Assembly (NCBI GenBank): GCA_003140835.1
Contig: PLLA01000093.1
Span: 1-63,880, forward strand
Reading direction: 5' to 3'
DNA: 63,880 nucleotides
Source: Candidatus Tumulicola scandinaviensis
GTDB lineage: Bacteria > Vulcanimicrobiota > Vulcanimicrobiia > Vulcanimicrobiales > Vulcanimicrobiaceae
In this document: in pieces, positions 54,292-62,653 of the stretch
Layout: the number at the start of each line of letters is the position of its first letter
Position numbering within the stretch: position 1 is the stretch's first letter
Program-made: the position numbers and the translations under genes
The notes under the pieces: model-generated
Told to the model about the DNA's origin: nothing
Database searches by the model: none
What the model saw: only the letters and a program-made list of their open reading frames with translations

Positions 54292-55554
54292 ATGCCGCTG
54301 GCGGCGCGGATGCGGCCGCGGACGTTCGACGAGTTCGTCGGCCAAGACGATATTCTCGGGCCCGGGCGCGCGTTGCGCCGCGCGATCGAAACCGATGCGG
54401 TGCCGTCGATGATTCTCTGGGGGCCGCCCGGTACCGGAAAGACCACCCTGGCCGAGCTGGTGGCACGTACGACCGGCGCCCACTACGAGCGGATTTCGGC
54501 CGTTAGCGCCGGCGTAGCCGATTTGCGGCGCATCGTCGCCGATTCGCAAGTGCGCCGCCGCGGTGGACGCCGCTCGGTGCTCTTCATCGACGAGATACAC
54601 CGCTTCAACAAAGCGCAACAAGATGCAGTGCTGCCGTACGTCGAAGACGGTACGATCACGCTCATCGGGGCAACCACCGAGAATCCGTCGTTCGAAGTGA
54701 ACTCCGCGCTGCTGTCTCGCGCACGCGTGTTCGTCTTGAAGCAGTTGTCCGACGAAGACGTAGGGCGCATCGTCGATCGCGCGCTGACCGATTCCGAGCG
54801 CGGTCTGGGCCGGCGCAACGTGCGCCTGGCAGATGCGGGCAGAGCCACGCTGGTCGGGCTGGCAAACGGCGACGCGCGGTCGGCGCTCAACGCCCTCGAG
54901 TTCGCGGTCGCCTCGGCGCCCGAGATCGACGGCATTCGCGACGTCACCAAACCGCTGGTGATCGAGGCGATGCAGCGTCGCGGTTCCACCTACGACAAAG
55001 GCGGCGAAGCGCACTACGATACGATCAGCGCCTTCATCAAGTCGGTGCGAGCCAGCGATCCGGACGCCGCCATTTACTGGCTCGCTCGCATGCTCGACGG
55101 CGGCGAGGATCCGCTCTTCGTCGCTCGCCGTTTGGTGATTCTTGCGTCGGAAGACGTCGGCTTAGCCGACTCGCGCGGCTTGCAAGTGGCGATCGCCGCG
55201 CAACAGGCGGTGCATTTCATCGGAATGCCCGAAGGCTTCTTTCCGCTCGCGCACGCAACGCTCTATTTGGCTGCAGCGCCCAAGAGCAACAGCGTCGGCC
55301 GCGCGTACGGTGCGGCCCTCGCAGACGTACAGGAGACTCGCAACGATCCGGTGCCGTTGCACTTGCGAAACGCGCCGACCGGTTTGATGCGCGGGCTCGG
55401 GTACGGAAAGGACTACCACTACGCGCACGACGACTACGCCGTCGTGCAGCTCAATCTTCCGGAGAACCTGAGCGAGCGCCGGTACTACTCGCCCGGTAAA
55501 ACGGGCGATGAAGCGGTCACCGCCGAGAGCGTAAAAAAAGAGCGGATCGAGTAA
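54292..55554 (+). CDS. rarA: Replication-associated recombination protein A (RarA/MgsA)
   Basis: A 420-aa clamp-loader-like AAA+ ATPase acting at stalled forks. Walker A GPPGTGKTTLAELVA (Lys50), Walker B VLFIDEIHRFNKAQQDA, sensor GATTENPSFEVNSALLSRA, and the C-terminal tetramer domain (YDKGGEAHYDTISAFIKSVR). Homologues start about MTQ-SLFE-...-PLAARMRP; here that sequence begins at a CTG at 54259 preceded by GAGGAA, so the real start may be that CTG, 33 bp upstream of the first ATG. A terminator follows directly. Confidence 0.93.
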   Translation: MPLAARMRPRTFDEFVGQDDILGPGRALRRAIETDAVPSMILWGPPGTGKTTLAELVARTTGAHYERISAVSAGVADLRRIVADSQVRRRGGRRSVLFIDEIHRFNKAQQDAVLPYVEDGTITLIGATTENPSFEVNSALLSRARVFVLKQLSDEDVGRIVDRALTDSERGLGRRNVRLADAGRATLVGLANGDARSALNALEFAVASAPEIDGIRDVTKPLVIEAMQRRGSTYDKGGEAHYDTISAFIKSVRASDPDAAIYWLARMLDGGEDPLFVARRLVILASEDVGLADSRGLQVAIAAQQAVHFIGMPEGFFPLAHATLYLAAAPKSNSVGRAYGAALADVQETRNDPVPLHLRNAPTGLMRGLGYGKDYHYAHDDYAVVQLNLPENLSERRYYSPGKTGDEAVTAESVKKERIE

Positions 55555-55571
55555 CCTCGAACCGCCCTTTT
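55542..55571 (+). terminator. Rho-independent terminator after rarA
   Basis: GCGG-A-TCGAG, loop TAAC, CTCGA-A-CCGC, then CCTTTT: nine paired bases with one A-A mismatch followed by a short T run. The rarA stop codon (TAA, 55552-55554) forms the loop. GTAAAAAAAG just upstream gives a T-run in the opposite direction, so it may act both ways. Confidence 0.72.
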
Positions 55572-55618
55572 CCCGTTGCTACTTCTCGGAGTTGTGCGTT
55601 GGAGCTTCGCACGAGAGT

Positions 55619-55624
55619 TATAAT
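55619..55624 (+). promoter_or_regulatory. -10 box (TATAAT) for the cysteine desulfurase gene
   Basis: A perfect TATAAT 24 bases before the GTG start, right after the rarA terminator. The -35 is poor: TTGTGC at 55592 would leave a 21-bp spacer and TTGGAG at 55599 only 14. GGGAG at 55638-55642 is the ribosome-binding site of the gene, six bases before GTG 55649. Confidence 0.55.
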
Positions 55625-55648
55625 AAAACCGTACGCTGGGAGCACCCT

Positions 55649-56812
55649 GTGAACCAAAATAATTTTCCGCGAATTTACCTCGACTACGCAGCGACGACGC
55701 CGTTGAGAACCGAGGTCATCGCCGCGATGCAGGCGGCGGCCGGCGACGCGAATTTTAATCCGAGTTCGCTCCATGCCGAAGGCCGCCGGTCGCGCGCGCT
55801 ACTCGACGATGCGCGCGATCGGGTCGCGTCGGCGCTCGGCGCTTCGCGAAAGGAAATTACGTTTACGGGCAGCGGCACCGAAGCCGATAATCTCGCGCTT
55901 CAGGGCGTTGTACGGGCACTCGGCGGCAAGCGTCACGTCATCGTCAGCGCGATCGAACATCACGCCGTGTTGCGGGCGGCCGAGGCTCTGCGCGAATCGG
56001 GTAGCACCGTCACCGTGGTGGGAGTCGACGAATGCGGGCGCGTGGATGCGGCGGAGTTCGCCCGGGCGATTCGCGACGACACCGCCGTCGCTTCGATCGC
56101 GTACGCTAATAACGAAATTGGAAGCGTTCAGGCGATCTCCCATCTTGCCGAAATCGCGCACGCGCGCGGCGTCGTTTTTCATACCGACGCGGTACAAGCG
56201 CCGACTTGGTTACCGCTCGACGTTCGCGTGCTCGGCGCCGACATGCTCTCGTTATCGGCACACAAATTTTATGGTCCGAAGGGCATAGGCGTGCTCTACG
56301 TTCGCAGCGGGACGCCGCTTGCGCCGGTGATCGCAGGCGGCGGTCAAGAGTTCGGACGCCGGTCGGGAACCGAGAACGTTCTGGGCGCCGTCGGTGCGGC
56401 CGCCGGGCTGCAGCTCGCGGTCGCCGAGCGCGAAGCTACATCGGCGCGGATCGGGGCCCTGCGCGACCGCCTCGAAGCGGGTCTAAAGACGATCCCGGGC
56501 GTGAGGATCAATGCGGCGGGAGCGGTCCGGCTGCCGAACATTACCAGCGCCAGTTTTGCCGGGATCGACCCGGAGGCGCTGCTGGTGCGCCTCGACCTCG
56601 AAGGCGTGGCGGTATCCGCCGGCAGCGCCTGCACCTCGGGAACGCTGGAACCCAGCCACGTGATTGCGGCGCTTACCCCCGGCGTCCGGACGGAGGCCAC
56701 TATCCGCTTCTCGCTGGGTTTACCGGTCACCGAGAGCGAAATCGACCGGGCCTTGACGGTCGTTGCGCGGGTCGCCGCCGGCTTGAGCCGGCCGGCCGAA
56801 ACTCCTGCGTAA
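55649..56812 (+). CDS. Cysteine desulfurase (IscS/NifS family)
   Basis: A 387-aa PLP enzyme releasing sulfur from cysteine for Fe-S clusters and tRNA thiolation. YLDYAATTPLRTEVIAAM, FTGSGTEADNLALQG, SAIEHHAVL, the Schiff-base Lys206 in SLSAHKFYGPKGIG, FGRRSGTENVLG and the active-site Cys328 in SAGSACTSGTLEPSHV are present. The long flexible loop around the Cys marks it as a class I (NifS/IscS) enzyme. GTG start with GGGAG; no iscU, iscR or mnmA adjacent, so the acceptor protein is elsewhere. Confidence 0.93.
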   Translation: MNQNNFPRIYLDYAATTPLRTEVIAAMQAAAGDANFNPSSLHAEGRRSRALLDDARDRVASALGASRKEITFTGSGTEADNLALQGVVRALGGKRHVIVSAIEHHAVLRAAEALRESGSTVTVVGVDECGRVDAAEFARAIRDDTAVASIAYANNEIGSVQAISHLAEIAHARGVVFHTDAVQAPTWLPLDVRVLGADMLSLSAHKFYGPKGIGVLYVRSGTPLAPVIAGGGQEFGRRSGTENVLGAVGAAAGLQLAVAEREATSARIGALRDRLEAGLKTIPGVRINAAGAVRLPNITSASFAGIDPEALLVRLDLEGVAVSAGSACTSGTLEPSHVIAALTPGVRTEATIRFSLGLPVTESEIDRALTVVARVAAGLSRPAETPA

Positions 56813-56902
56813 GTATTTGCGCGCGGAAGGGGATAGTGAGAGAGTGGCCCGAACGGGCTGCGCTCGGTTGCCCGGCCAAACGCCTCCAGGGAGAGACTCA
56901 AG

Positions 56903-57319
56903 GTGAATTCGACGGAAATTGGAGTTCTGGTACTCGACGTCCTAGCGGGGGTCGGCGTATTGCTGGTGGGCATCGGGGTCCTCCTTGGAATGCTCGCGCT
57001 GGCAAAGACGCTAGCGCGCGTGAACGTCACCCTCGACGGCGTCGATAAGCAACTCGAAAACCTGGGCGAGCCGGTCGCGAAGACGCTCGGCCACGTCGAC
57101 GGAATCGCCGACACCGCCGATCGGACCCTGGCGCGTTTGGGCGGCGTTGCGACTTCGCTTGAAGACGTAGCGGCGAGCGTTTCGCAGACGGCGCAGCTGG
57201 CCAAGAACGCGCTGACCCCCGCAATCGTCAATATGGGCATGACCGTGACCGGCATCAGCAGTGGTTTGCGGCGTCTGGTAACGGGAAAGAAGACAACGGA
57301 CCCATCCCAACAGGAGTAG
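56903..57319 (+). CDS. DUF948-like membrane protein
   Basis: A 139-aa protein with one N-terminal membrane helix (LVLDVLAGVGVLLVGIGVLLGMLALAK) and a coiled-coil domain with heptad-like repeats (NVTLDGVDKQLENLGEPVAKTLGHVDGIADTADRTL). It resembles DUF948 (PF06103) proteins, which often precede YtxH-like genes in stress operons of Firmicutes. GTG start after AAGGA-type sequence. Followed seven bases later by the YtxH-like gene. Confidence 0.78.
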   Translation: MNSTEIGVLVLDVLAGVGVLLVGIGVLLGMLALAKTLARVNVTLDGVDKQLENLGEPVAKTLGHVDGIADTADRTLARLGGVATSLEDVAASVSQTAQLAKNALTPAIVNMGMTVTGISSGLRRLVTGKKTTDPSQQE

Positions 57320-57326
57320 GTTTTTT

Positions 57327-57665
57327 ATGGCTAACGGCAGGGGCGGAGGATTCTTCGCCGGGTTTCTCATCGGTTCGATCGTTGGCGGCGCCGCGGCCGT
57401 CTTGCTCGCGCAGGAAGAGACGCGTGACTTGCTCGTCGGTAAGGCGCGCGAAGCCGGAAATCTCGCAAAGGACGCGACCGACGACTTGCGCGGCAAGGTG
57501 ACCGACGTCGCATCGCAGTGGCAGTCGAGCGCCTCGGACCTCTACGAACGTGGAAAAAGCGTGGTAGACAGCGCGCGCGCGAACGTCGACGCGGCCGTCG
57601 ACGAAGGCAAGAGCAGCGCCGAACAGGCCCACAGCGACCTAACGCAACAGGCACGGGAGCAGTGA
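57327..57665 (+). CDS. YtxH-like general stress protein
   Basis: A 112-aa protein: Gly-rich N-terminus, one membrane helix (FFAGFLIGSIVGGAAAVLLA), then a charged helix ending in Gln. This is the YtxH (PF12732) plan, a sigma-B-regulated stress protein in Bacillus. AGGAG lies ten bases before the ATG. It sits between the DUF948 gene and the partner-switching genes, suggesting common stress control. Confidence 0.8.
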   Translation: MANGRGGGFFAGFLIGSIVGGAAAVLLAQEETRDLLVGKAREAGNLAKDATDDLRGKVTDVASQWQSSASDLYERGKSVVDSARANVDAAVDEGKSSAEQAHSDLTQQAREQ

Positions 57666-57668
57666 ATC

Positions 57669-58013
57669 TTGGACATCAAAGTGCACGTCCGTGAAGCTCC
57701 GGGAGACTGTTACGTCGTCGACTTGAGCGGAGAAATCGACGTCTACACGTCCCCGAAAGTAAAGGACGCGATCGGCGAGCTGATCGATCGAGGCGCTTAT
57801 CACTTAGTGATCAACCTCGAGAAGGTTCGCTACATCGATTCGACCGGTTTGGGCGTACTGATCGGTGGATTGAAACGCGTGCGCGAGCACGGCGGCTCGG
57901 TGAACCTGGTCTGCAGCAATCCGCAAATCAAGAAGATTTTCGACATAACCGGCCTCGTAAAGATCTTCGGGATCTTCGACAGCGAAGAGACCGCGATGAA
58001 GGCTTTGGTGTGA
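57669..58013 (+). CDS. Anti-sigma factor antagonist (STAS domain, RsbV-like)
   Basis: A 114-aa STAS protein. The phosphorylatable Ser58 is in YIDSTGLGVLIGGLKRV, and the fold is intact (DLSGEIDVYTSPKVKDAI, SVNLVCSNPQIKKIFDITGLVKIFGIF). Unphosphorylated RsbV-type proteins bind the anti-sigma factor and free the sigma factor. TTG start with GGAG nine bases upstream; overlaps the next gene by GTGA. Confidence 0.92.
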   Translation: MDIKVHVREAPGDCYVVDLSGEIDVYTSPKVKDAIGELIDRGAYHLVINLEKVRYIDSTGLGVLIGGLKRVREHGGSVNLVCSNPQIKKIFDITGLVKIFGIFDSEETAMKALV

Positions 58014-58450
58014 ACCCCGCCGTCGAACGCGAGCCGGCGCGTGAGGTCGTCGAGTTGCGCGTTCCCAGCACGGCGGAGTGGGTGGCGCTGATACGCCTAG
58101 CGACGGCCGCCGTCGCTAACCGGCTCAAGTTTTCGATCGAGGACATCGAAGACGTGAAGCTGGCCGTAGCCGAAGCGTGCACCGCCGTCATTCAGCACGA
58201 GAGCCACGGCGAGTTCATCGAGGTAACGTGCGAAGTCGGGGCAGACGCGCTGCACTTACGCGTGCACGACGCCGGCCGGCACGTACCGCGCGCCGAAACC
58301 GACCGCACCATGGATTACGACGAGGCGCGGGTTGCCGGGCTCGGCGTATTTTTGATTCGCACGTTGATGGACGAAGTGACCTACGACGTCCACCCGGAAT
58401 TGGGGACCGACCTGCGGATGGTGAAAAGGCTCCCCGGTCACCCCGGCTGA
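58010..58450 (+). CDS. RsbW-like anti-sigma factor with degenerate N-box
   Basis: A 146-aa GHKL ATPase-like protein that would bind the sigma factor and phosphorylate the STAS partner. Alignment of VKLAVAEACTAVIQHES with the RsbW motif (SEACTNAVQH) shows the conserved Mg2+-binding Asn replaced by Ala (GCC). The G1-like VHDAGRHVP keeps the Asp but is altered, while G2 GLGVFLIRTLMDEV is normal. It may hold the sigma factor without efficient kinase activity, or use another residue. GTGA overlap with the antagonist gene; the sigma factor gene follows one base after its stop codon. Confidence 0.87.
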   Translation: MNPAVEREPAREVVELRVPSTAEWVALIRLATAAVANRLKFSIEDIEDVKLAVAEACTAVIQHESHGEFIEVTCEVGADALHLRVHDAGRHVPRAETDRTMDYDEARVAGLGVFLIRTLMDEVTYDVHPELGTDLRMVKRLPGHPG

Positions 58451-58451
58451 A

Positions 58452-59255
58452 GTGCAAGAGCGCACCGATTCGCGTCCGGATCGCGAACGTACCAGGGCGC
58501 TTTTTTTGCGCTTCGTCGCGACTCGCGAACGCCTGGCAAAAACGCAGACGTCGTCCGACGACGAGTACGAGCAGCTACGTAACGAGCTCGTGGTCGCGCA
58601 CCTCAATCTGGCGCGTTTCCTAGCGGTAAAGTTCGCGAACCGAGGCGAGCCGCTCGACGATTTGGTCCAAGTGGGAACGGTCGGGCTGCTCAAAGCGATC
58701 GATCGTTTCGATCCGGATCGCGGGGTCGAGTTTACGACCTACGCGACGCCCACAATCGTCGGCGAGATCAAGCGGTACTTTCGCGACAAGGGATGGGCGG
58801 TCAAGGTACCGCGGCGCTTGCAGGAACTCAATCTCGCCGTCAATCGCGCCGGCGATAAACTGGCGATGGAACTCGGCCGCAGTCCCACGGTCGGCGAGCT
58901 GGCGGCCACGCTCTCGGCCGGCGAAGAGGAAATTCTGGAAGCCCAGGAACTCGGGCAGGCCTACAACCTGCTTTCGCTCGACAGCGAAGTCTCCGGAGAA
59001 GCCGACCGTAAGACACAAACGCTCGCCGACACCGTCGGCGTATCGGACGCCCGTTTGGATCTGCTCGAAGACCGGGCCAACCTGGAGCGCGCCTTCGGTG
59101 TGTTGTCGGGCCGCGAGCGAGTGATCGTGTATTTACGCTTCTACGAATCGATCTCGCAAACCGAGATCGCCAAGCGCTTAAACGTCTCGCAGATGCACGT
59201 GTCGCGCCTCCAAGCCAAGGCGCTCGAGAAGCTCCGGTCCGTCCTGGCAGAGTAA
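58452..59255 (+). CDS. SigB/SigF-family RNA polymerase sigma factor
   Basis: A 267-aa sigma-70 group 3 factor. Region 2: AHLNLARFLAVKFANRGEPLDDLVQVGTVGLLKAIDRFDP (in parts: DDLVQVGTVGLLKAIDRFD; EFTTYATPTIVGEIKRYFRD). Region 3: PRRLQELNLAVNRAGDKL; region 4: LSGRERVIVYLRFYESISQT and the HTH AKRLNVSQMHVSRLQAKAL. With the preceding STAS and RsbW-like genes it forms a general-stress partner-switching unit. GTG start. Confidence 0.94.
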   Translation: MQERTDSRPDRERTRALFLRFVATRERLAKTQTSSDDEYEQLRNELVVAHLNLARFLAVKFANRGEPLDDLVQVGTVGLLKAIDRFDPDRGVEFTTYATPTIVGEIKRYFRDKGWAVKVPRRLQELNLAVNRAGDKLAMELGRSPTVGELAATLSAGEEEILEAQELGQAYNLLSLDSEVSGEADRKTQTLADTVGVSDARLDLLEDRANLERAFGVLSGRERVIVYLRFYESISQTEIAKRLNVSQMHVSRLQAKALEKLRSVLAE

Positions 59256-59256
59256 A

Positions 59257-59286
59257 GCCGCCCTTGCGCTTGGCGCAAGGTGCGGC
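59257..59286 (+). promoter_or_regulatory. Strong GC-rich hairpin between the sigma factor gene and alaS
   Basis: GCCGC-CCTTGCGC, loop TTG, GCGCAAGG-T-GCGGC: thirteen pairs with a single-base bulge, starting one base after the stop codon of the sigma factor gene. No T run follows, so it is either a weak terminator, an RNA-stabilising stem or a processing site. TATCAT at 59329-59334 follows it and could be the alaS -10 box. Confidence 0.5.
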
Positions 59287-59345
59287 GGTGATCCGACCAA
59301 GGCCCAGGAGCGGCGACCCGGTTTCTGCTATCATTTCCCGTTGAA

Positions 59346-61955
59346 ATGAAAAGTCAGGAGCTCCGCCAAGCCTGGGTCGATTTCTTCGTGGCCAGACAGC
59401 ACCGGCTGCTGCCGCCGGCGAGCCTGGTTCCGCACGAGCTGTCGACGACGCTCTTCACGATTGCGGGCATGGAGCAGTTCGTGCCAATATTTTTGGGCGA
59501 GCAGCCGGCCCCGGCGCCGCGAGCGGTCACGGTCCAGCGTTGCCTGAGGGTCGCGGGCGCCAAGAGCGACATCGAGAACGTCGGGCGAACGGGGCGCCAC
59601 GGCACCTTCTTGGAGATGCTGGGCAACTTCAGCTTCGGCGACTACTACAAGCGCGAAGCGATTGCGTGGGCGTGGGAATTTTCAACGGCGGTGCTGCGGC
59701 TCGATCCGGCGCGCCTGTACGTTACGATCCACACCGGCGACGACGAAGCCGAACGCATATGGAGCGAAGAGATCGGGCTCGAGAAATCGCACATTTCGCG
59801 TTTCGACGATGACAATTTCTGGACGATGGGGCCGACCGGTCCATGCGGTCCGTGCACCGAGTTGTTCTACGATCTCGGCGAGCAATACGCCGCCGGTCCC
59901 GATGACGACGGCCCGAATAAAGGCGACAGATTCGTTGAGTTTTGGAATGTCGTATTCCAGCAGTACAATCGCTCGCCCGACGGCAAACTCACCGAGTTGC
60001 CGCGCAAGGCAATCGACACGGGAGCCGGTTTCGAACGCATGCTGGCCATATGCAACGGGAAGGCGTCGATGTACGATACCGATCTGTTCGCCGATCTGGT
60101 GGCGGCGCAGCCGCCGGTGGGACAAACCTCGCTGCCGCCGGCCGAGCAACGGGTGCGGCGCAACATCATCGCGGACCACGCTCGCGCGGTGACGTTCCTG
60201 ATCAACGACGGCGTGTATCCATCGAACGCCGAGCGCGGCTACGTGCTGAGGTTTCTCATTCGGCGCGCCATTCGCAACGGCCGGTTGCTGGGCTATCCGG
60301 ATGGATTTCTTACCGGCCTGGTGCCGGCGGTCGTGGCCTCTCTCGAATCCGGTTATCCGGAGCTTCGCTCGAACGTGTCGCGCATAGTCTCCGCGTTGAG
60401 CGGCGAAGAGCGCACCTTCAATCGTACGCTCGAGCGCGGAATGTCGATGCTCGACCGGCTGATCGACGAGGCCACGGCGAATCGGACGCACGAGGTCGGC
60501 GGCGATGCGGCGTTTGCGCTCCACGACACCTACGGGTTTCCCATCGAACTGACGCGGGAGGTTGCGGGCGAACGCGGCGTCGCCGTGGACGCCGTCGGAT
60601 TCGAACGGCTGATGGACGAACAACGCGAGCGCGCGCGCAGCGACGCCGCGTCCAAGCGGGCCGACGTCGCCGTAACGGACGTGCCGGCGATCGCCAGCGA
60701 GTTCACCGGATACGACGGACTGGAGGGCGACGGTAACGTGGTGGCCGCGCTCCTGAGCGAACGGCCGGTTCCGGCGCTCAACGCCGGCGAAGAAGGCACG
60801 CTGGTTCTCGACGCATCGTCGTTCTACGCCGAACGCGGTGGCCAAATCGGCGACCGCGGCGTGGTGGCCGGACCGCAAGGTACGTTCGAAGTCCGCGATA
60901 CGCAGTATCTGGGCGAAGCGATCGCGCACCACGGCATCGTCGTCGACGGGAAAATTGTCGTCGGCGATCGCGTGCACACTGCGGTGCACGACTGGTGGCG
61001 CCGTGAGATCCGCCGCCATCACACCTCGGCGCATTTGCTCCAGCGCGCGCTCAAAGACGTTCTCGGCGACGACGTCAACCAAGCCGGCTCGTGGGTGGGA
61101 ATCGACCGCATGCGTTTCGACTTTCGCTGGGGCGGTGGGGCGCTCGACGGCGAGCAGAAACGGGCGGTTGCGAGGCGCGTGAACGAAATGATCCGCGACG
61201 ACTCGCATTTGGTCACCCGCGTCCTGCCGTTGGAAGAGGCCAAACGTAGCGGCGCCATTTGGATGGCCGGCGAAAAGTACGGCGACCAAATCCGGGTCGT
61301 TACCGCCGGGCCGTCGGTCGAGTTTTGCGGAGGAACGCATTCGCACTCCACCGGCGAGTTGGGGATGTTCGTGATTCTTTCGGAATCTTCGATCGGCAGC
61401 GGAATACGGCGGATCGAGTCGTGCGTCTCGCAGGCGGCCGAAGCATTCGTCGAGCGGCAAAGCGATCTCGTCGGAGGCCTATCGTCCTCGCTGGCTACGT
61501 CGCCCGACGAATTGAGCGAACGTGTCGGAAAGCTTCAGCGTGAGGTGCGCGACTTACAAACGTCGCTCGGGCAGCTCAAAGCGCGGCTGGCCGCTGCCGA
61601 CGCGCACGCGTACGTCGAAAAAGCCGAACGCAAGGGCGAGCGCACGTTCGTGGGCGCAATCGTCCGCGAAGCGGACGGCGAGGCGTTGCGGCAGTTGACC
61701 CATGCGATTCGCAGCCGTCTGCCGAGTGGGGTCATCGCACTCGCCGGCATCGACGGTGCAAACGTCAGCGTGCTCGTCAGCACGAGCGACGATCTGGTGA
61801 AAGCGGGGCTGCACTCCGGCAATTTGGTGAAGATCGCGGCGCCGCTGGTGGGCGGTAAAGGCGGCGGTCAGGCCGCCCAAGCGCAAGGCGGCGGAAAGAA
61901 CCCCAGCGGTGCCGAGGCCGCGCTGCACGCAATTCGCGAGGCGGTTTTGGCGTGA
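59346..61955 (+). CDS. alaS: Alanyl-tRNA synthetase
   Basis: An 869-aa class II synthetase charging tRNA-Ala. Motif 1 and 2 region: ELRQAWVDFFVARQHRLLPPASLVP, FLEMLGNFSFGDYYKREAI and the motif-3 block EFWNVVFQQYNR...IDTGAGFERML; editing-domain metal ligands HHTSAHLLQRAL and CGGTHSHSTGELG; a C-Ala domain with DUF DHHA1-type Gly-rich end (GGKGGGQAAQAQGGGKN). TATCAT lies 11 bases upstream; no Shine-Dalgarno sequence is visible. Length is normal. Confidence 0.97.
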   Translation: MKSQELRQAWVDFFVARQHRLLPPASLVPHELSTTLFTIAGMEQFVPIFLGEQPAPAPRAVTVQRCLRVAGAKSDIENVGRTGRHGTFLEMLGNFSFGDYYKREAIAWAWEFSTAVLRLDPARLYVTIHTGDDEAERIWSEEIGLEKSHISRFDDDNFWTMGPTGPCGPCTELFYDLGEQYAAGPDDDGPNKGDRFVEFWNVVFQQYNRSPDGKLTELPRKAIDTGAGFERMLAICNGKASMYDTDLFADLVAAQPPVGQTSLPPAEQRVRRNIIADHARAVTFLINDGVYPSNAERGYVLRFLIRRAIRNGRLLGYPDGFLTGLVPAVVASLESGYPELRSNVSRIVSALSGEERTFNRTLERGMSMLDRLIDEATANRTHEVGGDAAFALHDTYGFPIELTREVAGERGVAVDAVGFERLMDEQRERARSDAASKRADVAVTDVPAIASEFTGYDGLEGDGNVVAALLSERPVPALNAGEEGTLVLDASSFYAERGGQIGDRGVVAGPQGTFEVRDTQYLGEAIAHHGIVVDGKIVVGDRVHTAVHDWWRREIRRHHTSAHLLQRALKDVLGDDVNQAGSWVGIDRMRFDFRWGGGALDGEQKRAVARRVNEMIRDDSHLVTRVLPLEEAKRSGAIWMAGEKYGDQIRVVTAGPSVEFCGGTHSHSTGELGMFVILSESSIGSGIRRIESCVSQAAEAFVERQSDLVGGLSSSLATSPDELSERVGKLQREVRDLQTSLGQLKARLAAADAHAYVEKAERKGERTFVGAIVREADGEALRQLTHAIRSRLPSGVIALAGIDGANVSVLVSTSDDLVKAGLHSGNLVKIAAPLVGGKGGGQAAQAQGGGKNPSGAEAALHAIREAVLA

Positions 61956-62653
61956 ACCGCCTACGTCGCTCCGTCGCGTTGGCCGCCCTGAGCGTCGTGC
62001 TCGGCGCCGGCGCCCCCGTAACGTCGGCGCTCGACTCGCAATATGTGCTGCAGCGGTATGCCCTCGCGATCGACGCCGTGCCGGTTCCCAAGAACGTCGT
62101 GTTCACCTACACGGTGTCGCAACTGGGACCGAGCAACATCGAGCAGCGACACACGATTTATCGGAGCGGGCCCGAAGTCCGCGACGAAACTCTCGCGGTC
62201 GACGGCGTCGCGCTCGCGCGAAAAATCGTGCGGTTTTCGCGCCGCGACGACCGGTATGCGGTTGCGCGGCTCGCGCCGCGAGCGGTCGCCTACCAGATTC
62301 TTTTCTTGCGTTCGAGCAAGGAAGGCCCACGATACGACTACATGTTTGAGGTGACGCCGCTGTTACGCCAATCGGGCGCGTCGACCGACCGGATGACGAT
62401 CGACGGGTCGCGATTTCTGCCACGCGTGCTGCACTTTCAAACCAACGGCTCGGACGCCAAGGGGACCGGTGAAGTCGTCTACGCGCCGTTCGGCCAGTAC
62501 TGGATGCCGGTGCTAGCCACGGTCGATGCTAGCGTCAACGGGAAACCCGCCCGCGAGCGGATCACCTGGGGCGATTACCGGTTCCCCGAAGCGTTTCCGC
62601 CCTCAACGTTTCAACCTCCGAGACCGCTGCCGCCGGCTAGCCCCCAGCCGTGA
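61952..62653 (+). CDS. Predicted secreted protein, outer-membrane lipoprotein sorting-like
   Basis: A 233-aa protein with a signal peptide (LRRSVALAALSVVLGAGAPVTSA, cleavage near residue 26) and a beta-rich body (NVVFTYTVSQLGPSNIEQRHTIYRSG, RYDYMFEVTPLL, RMTIDGSRFLPRVLHFQTNG) reminiscent of the LolA/LolB-like half-barrel. The C-terminus is proline-rich. GTGA overlap with alaS and with the next gene. Function unknown; envelope lipid or lipoprotein handling is a guess from the fold-like pattern. Confidence 0.72.
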   Translation: MNRLRRSVALAALSVVLGAGAPVTSALDSQYVLQRYALAIDAVPVPKNVVFTYTVSQLGPSNIEQRHTIYRSGPEVRDETLAVDGVALARKIVRFSRRDDRYAVARLAPRAVAYQILFLRSSKEGPRYDYMFEVTPLLRQSGASTDRMTIDGSRFLPRVLHFQTNGSDAKGTGEVVYAPFGQYWMPVLATVDASVNGKPARERITWGDYRFPEAFPPSTFQPPRPLPPASPQP

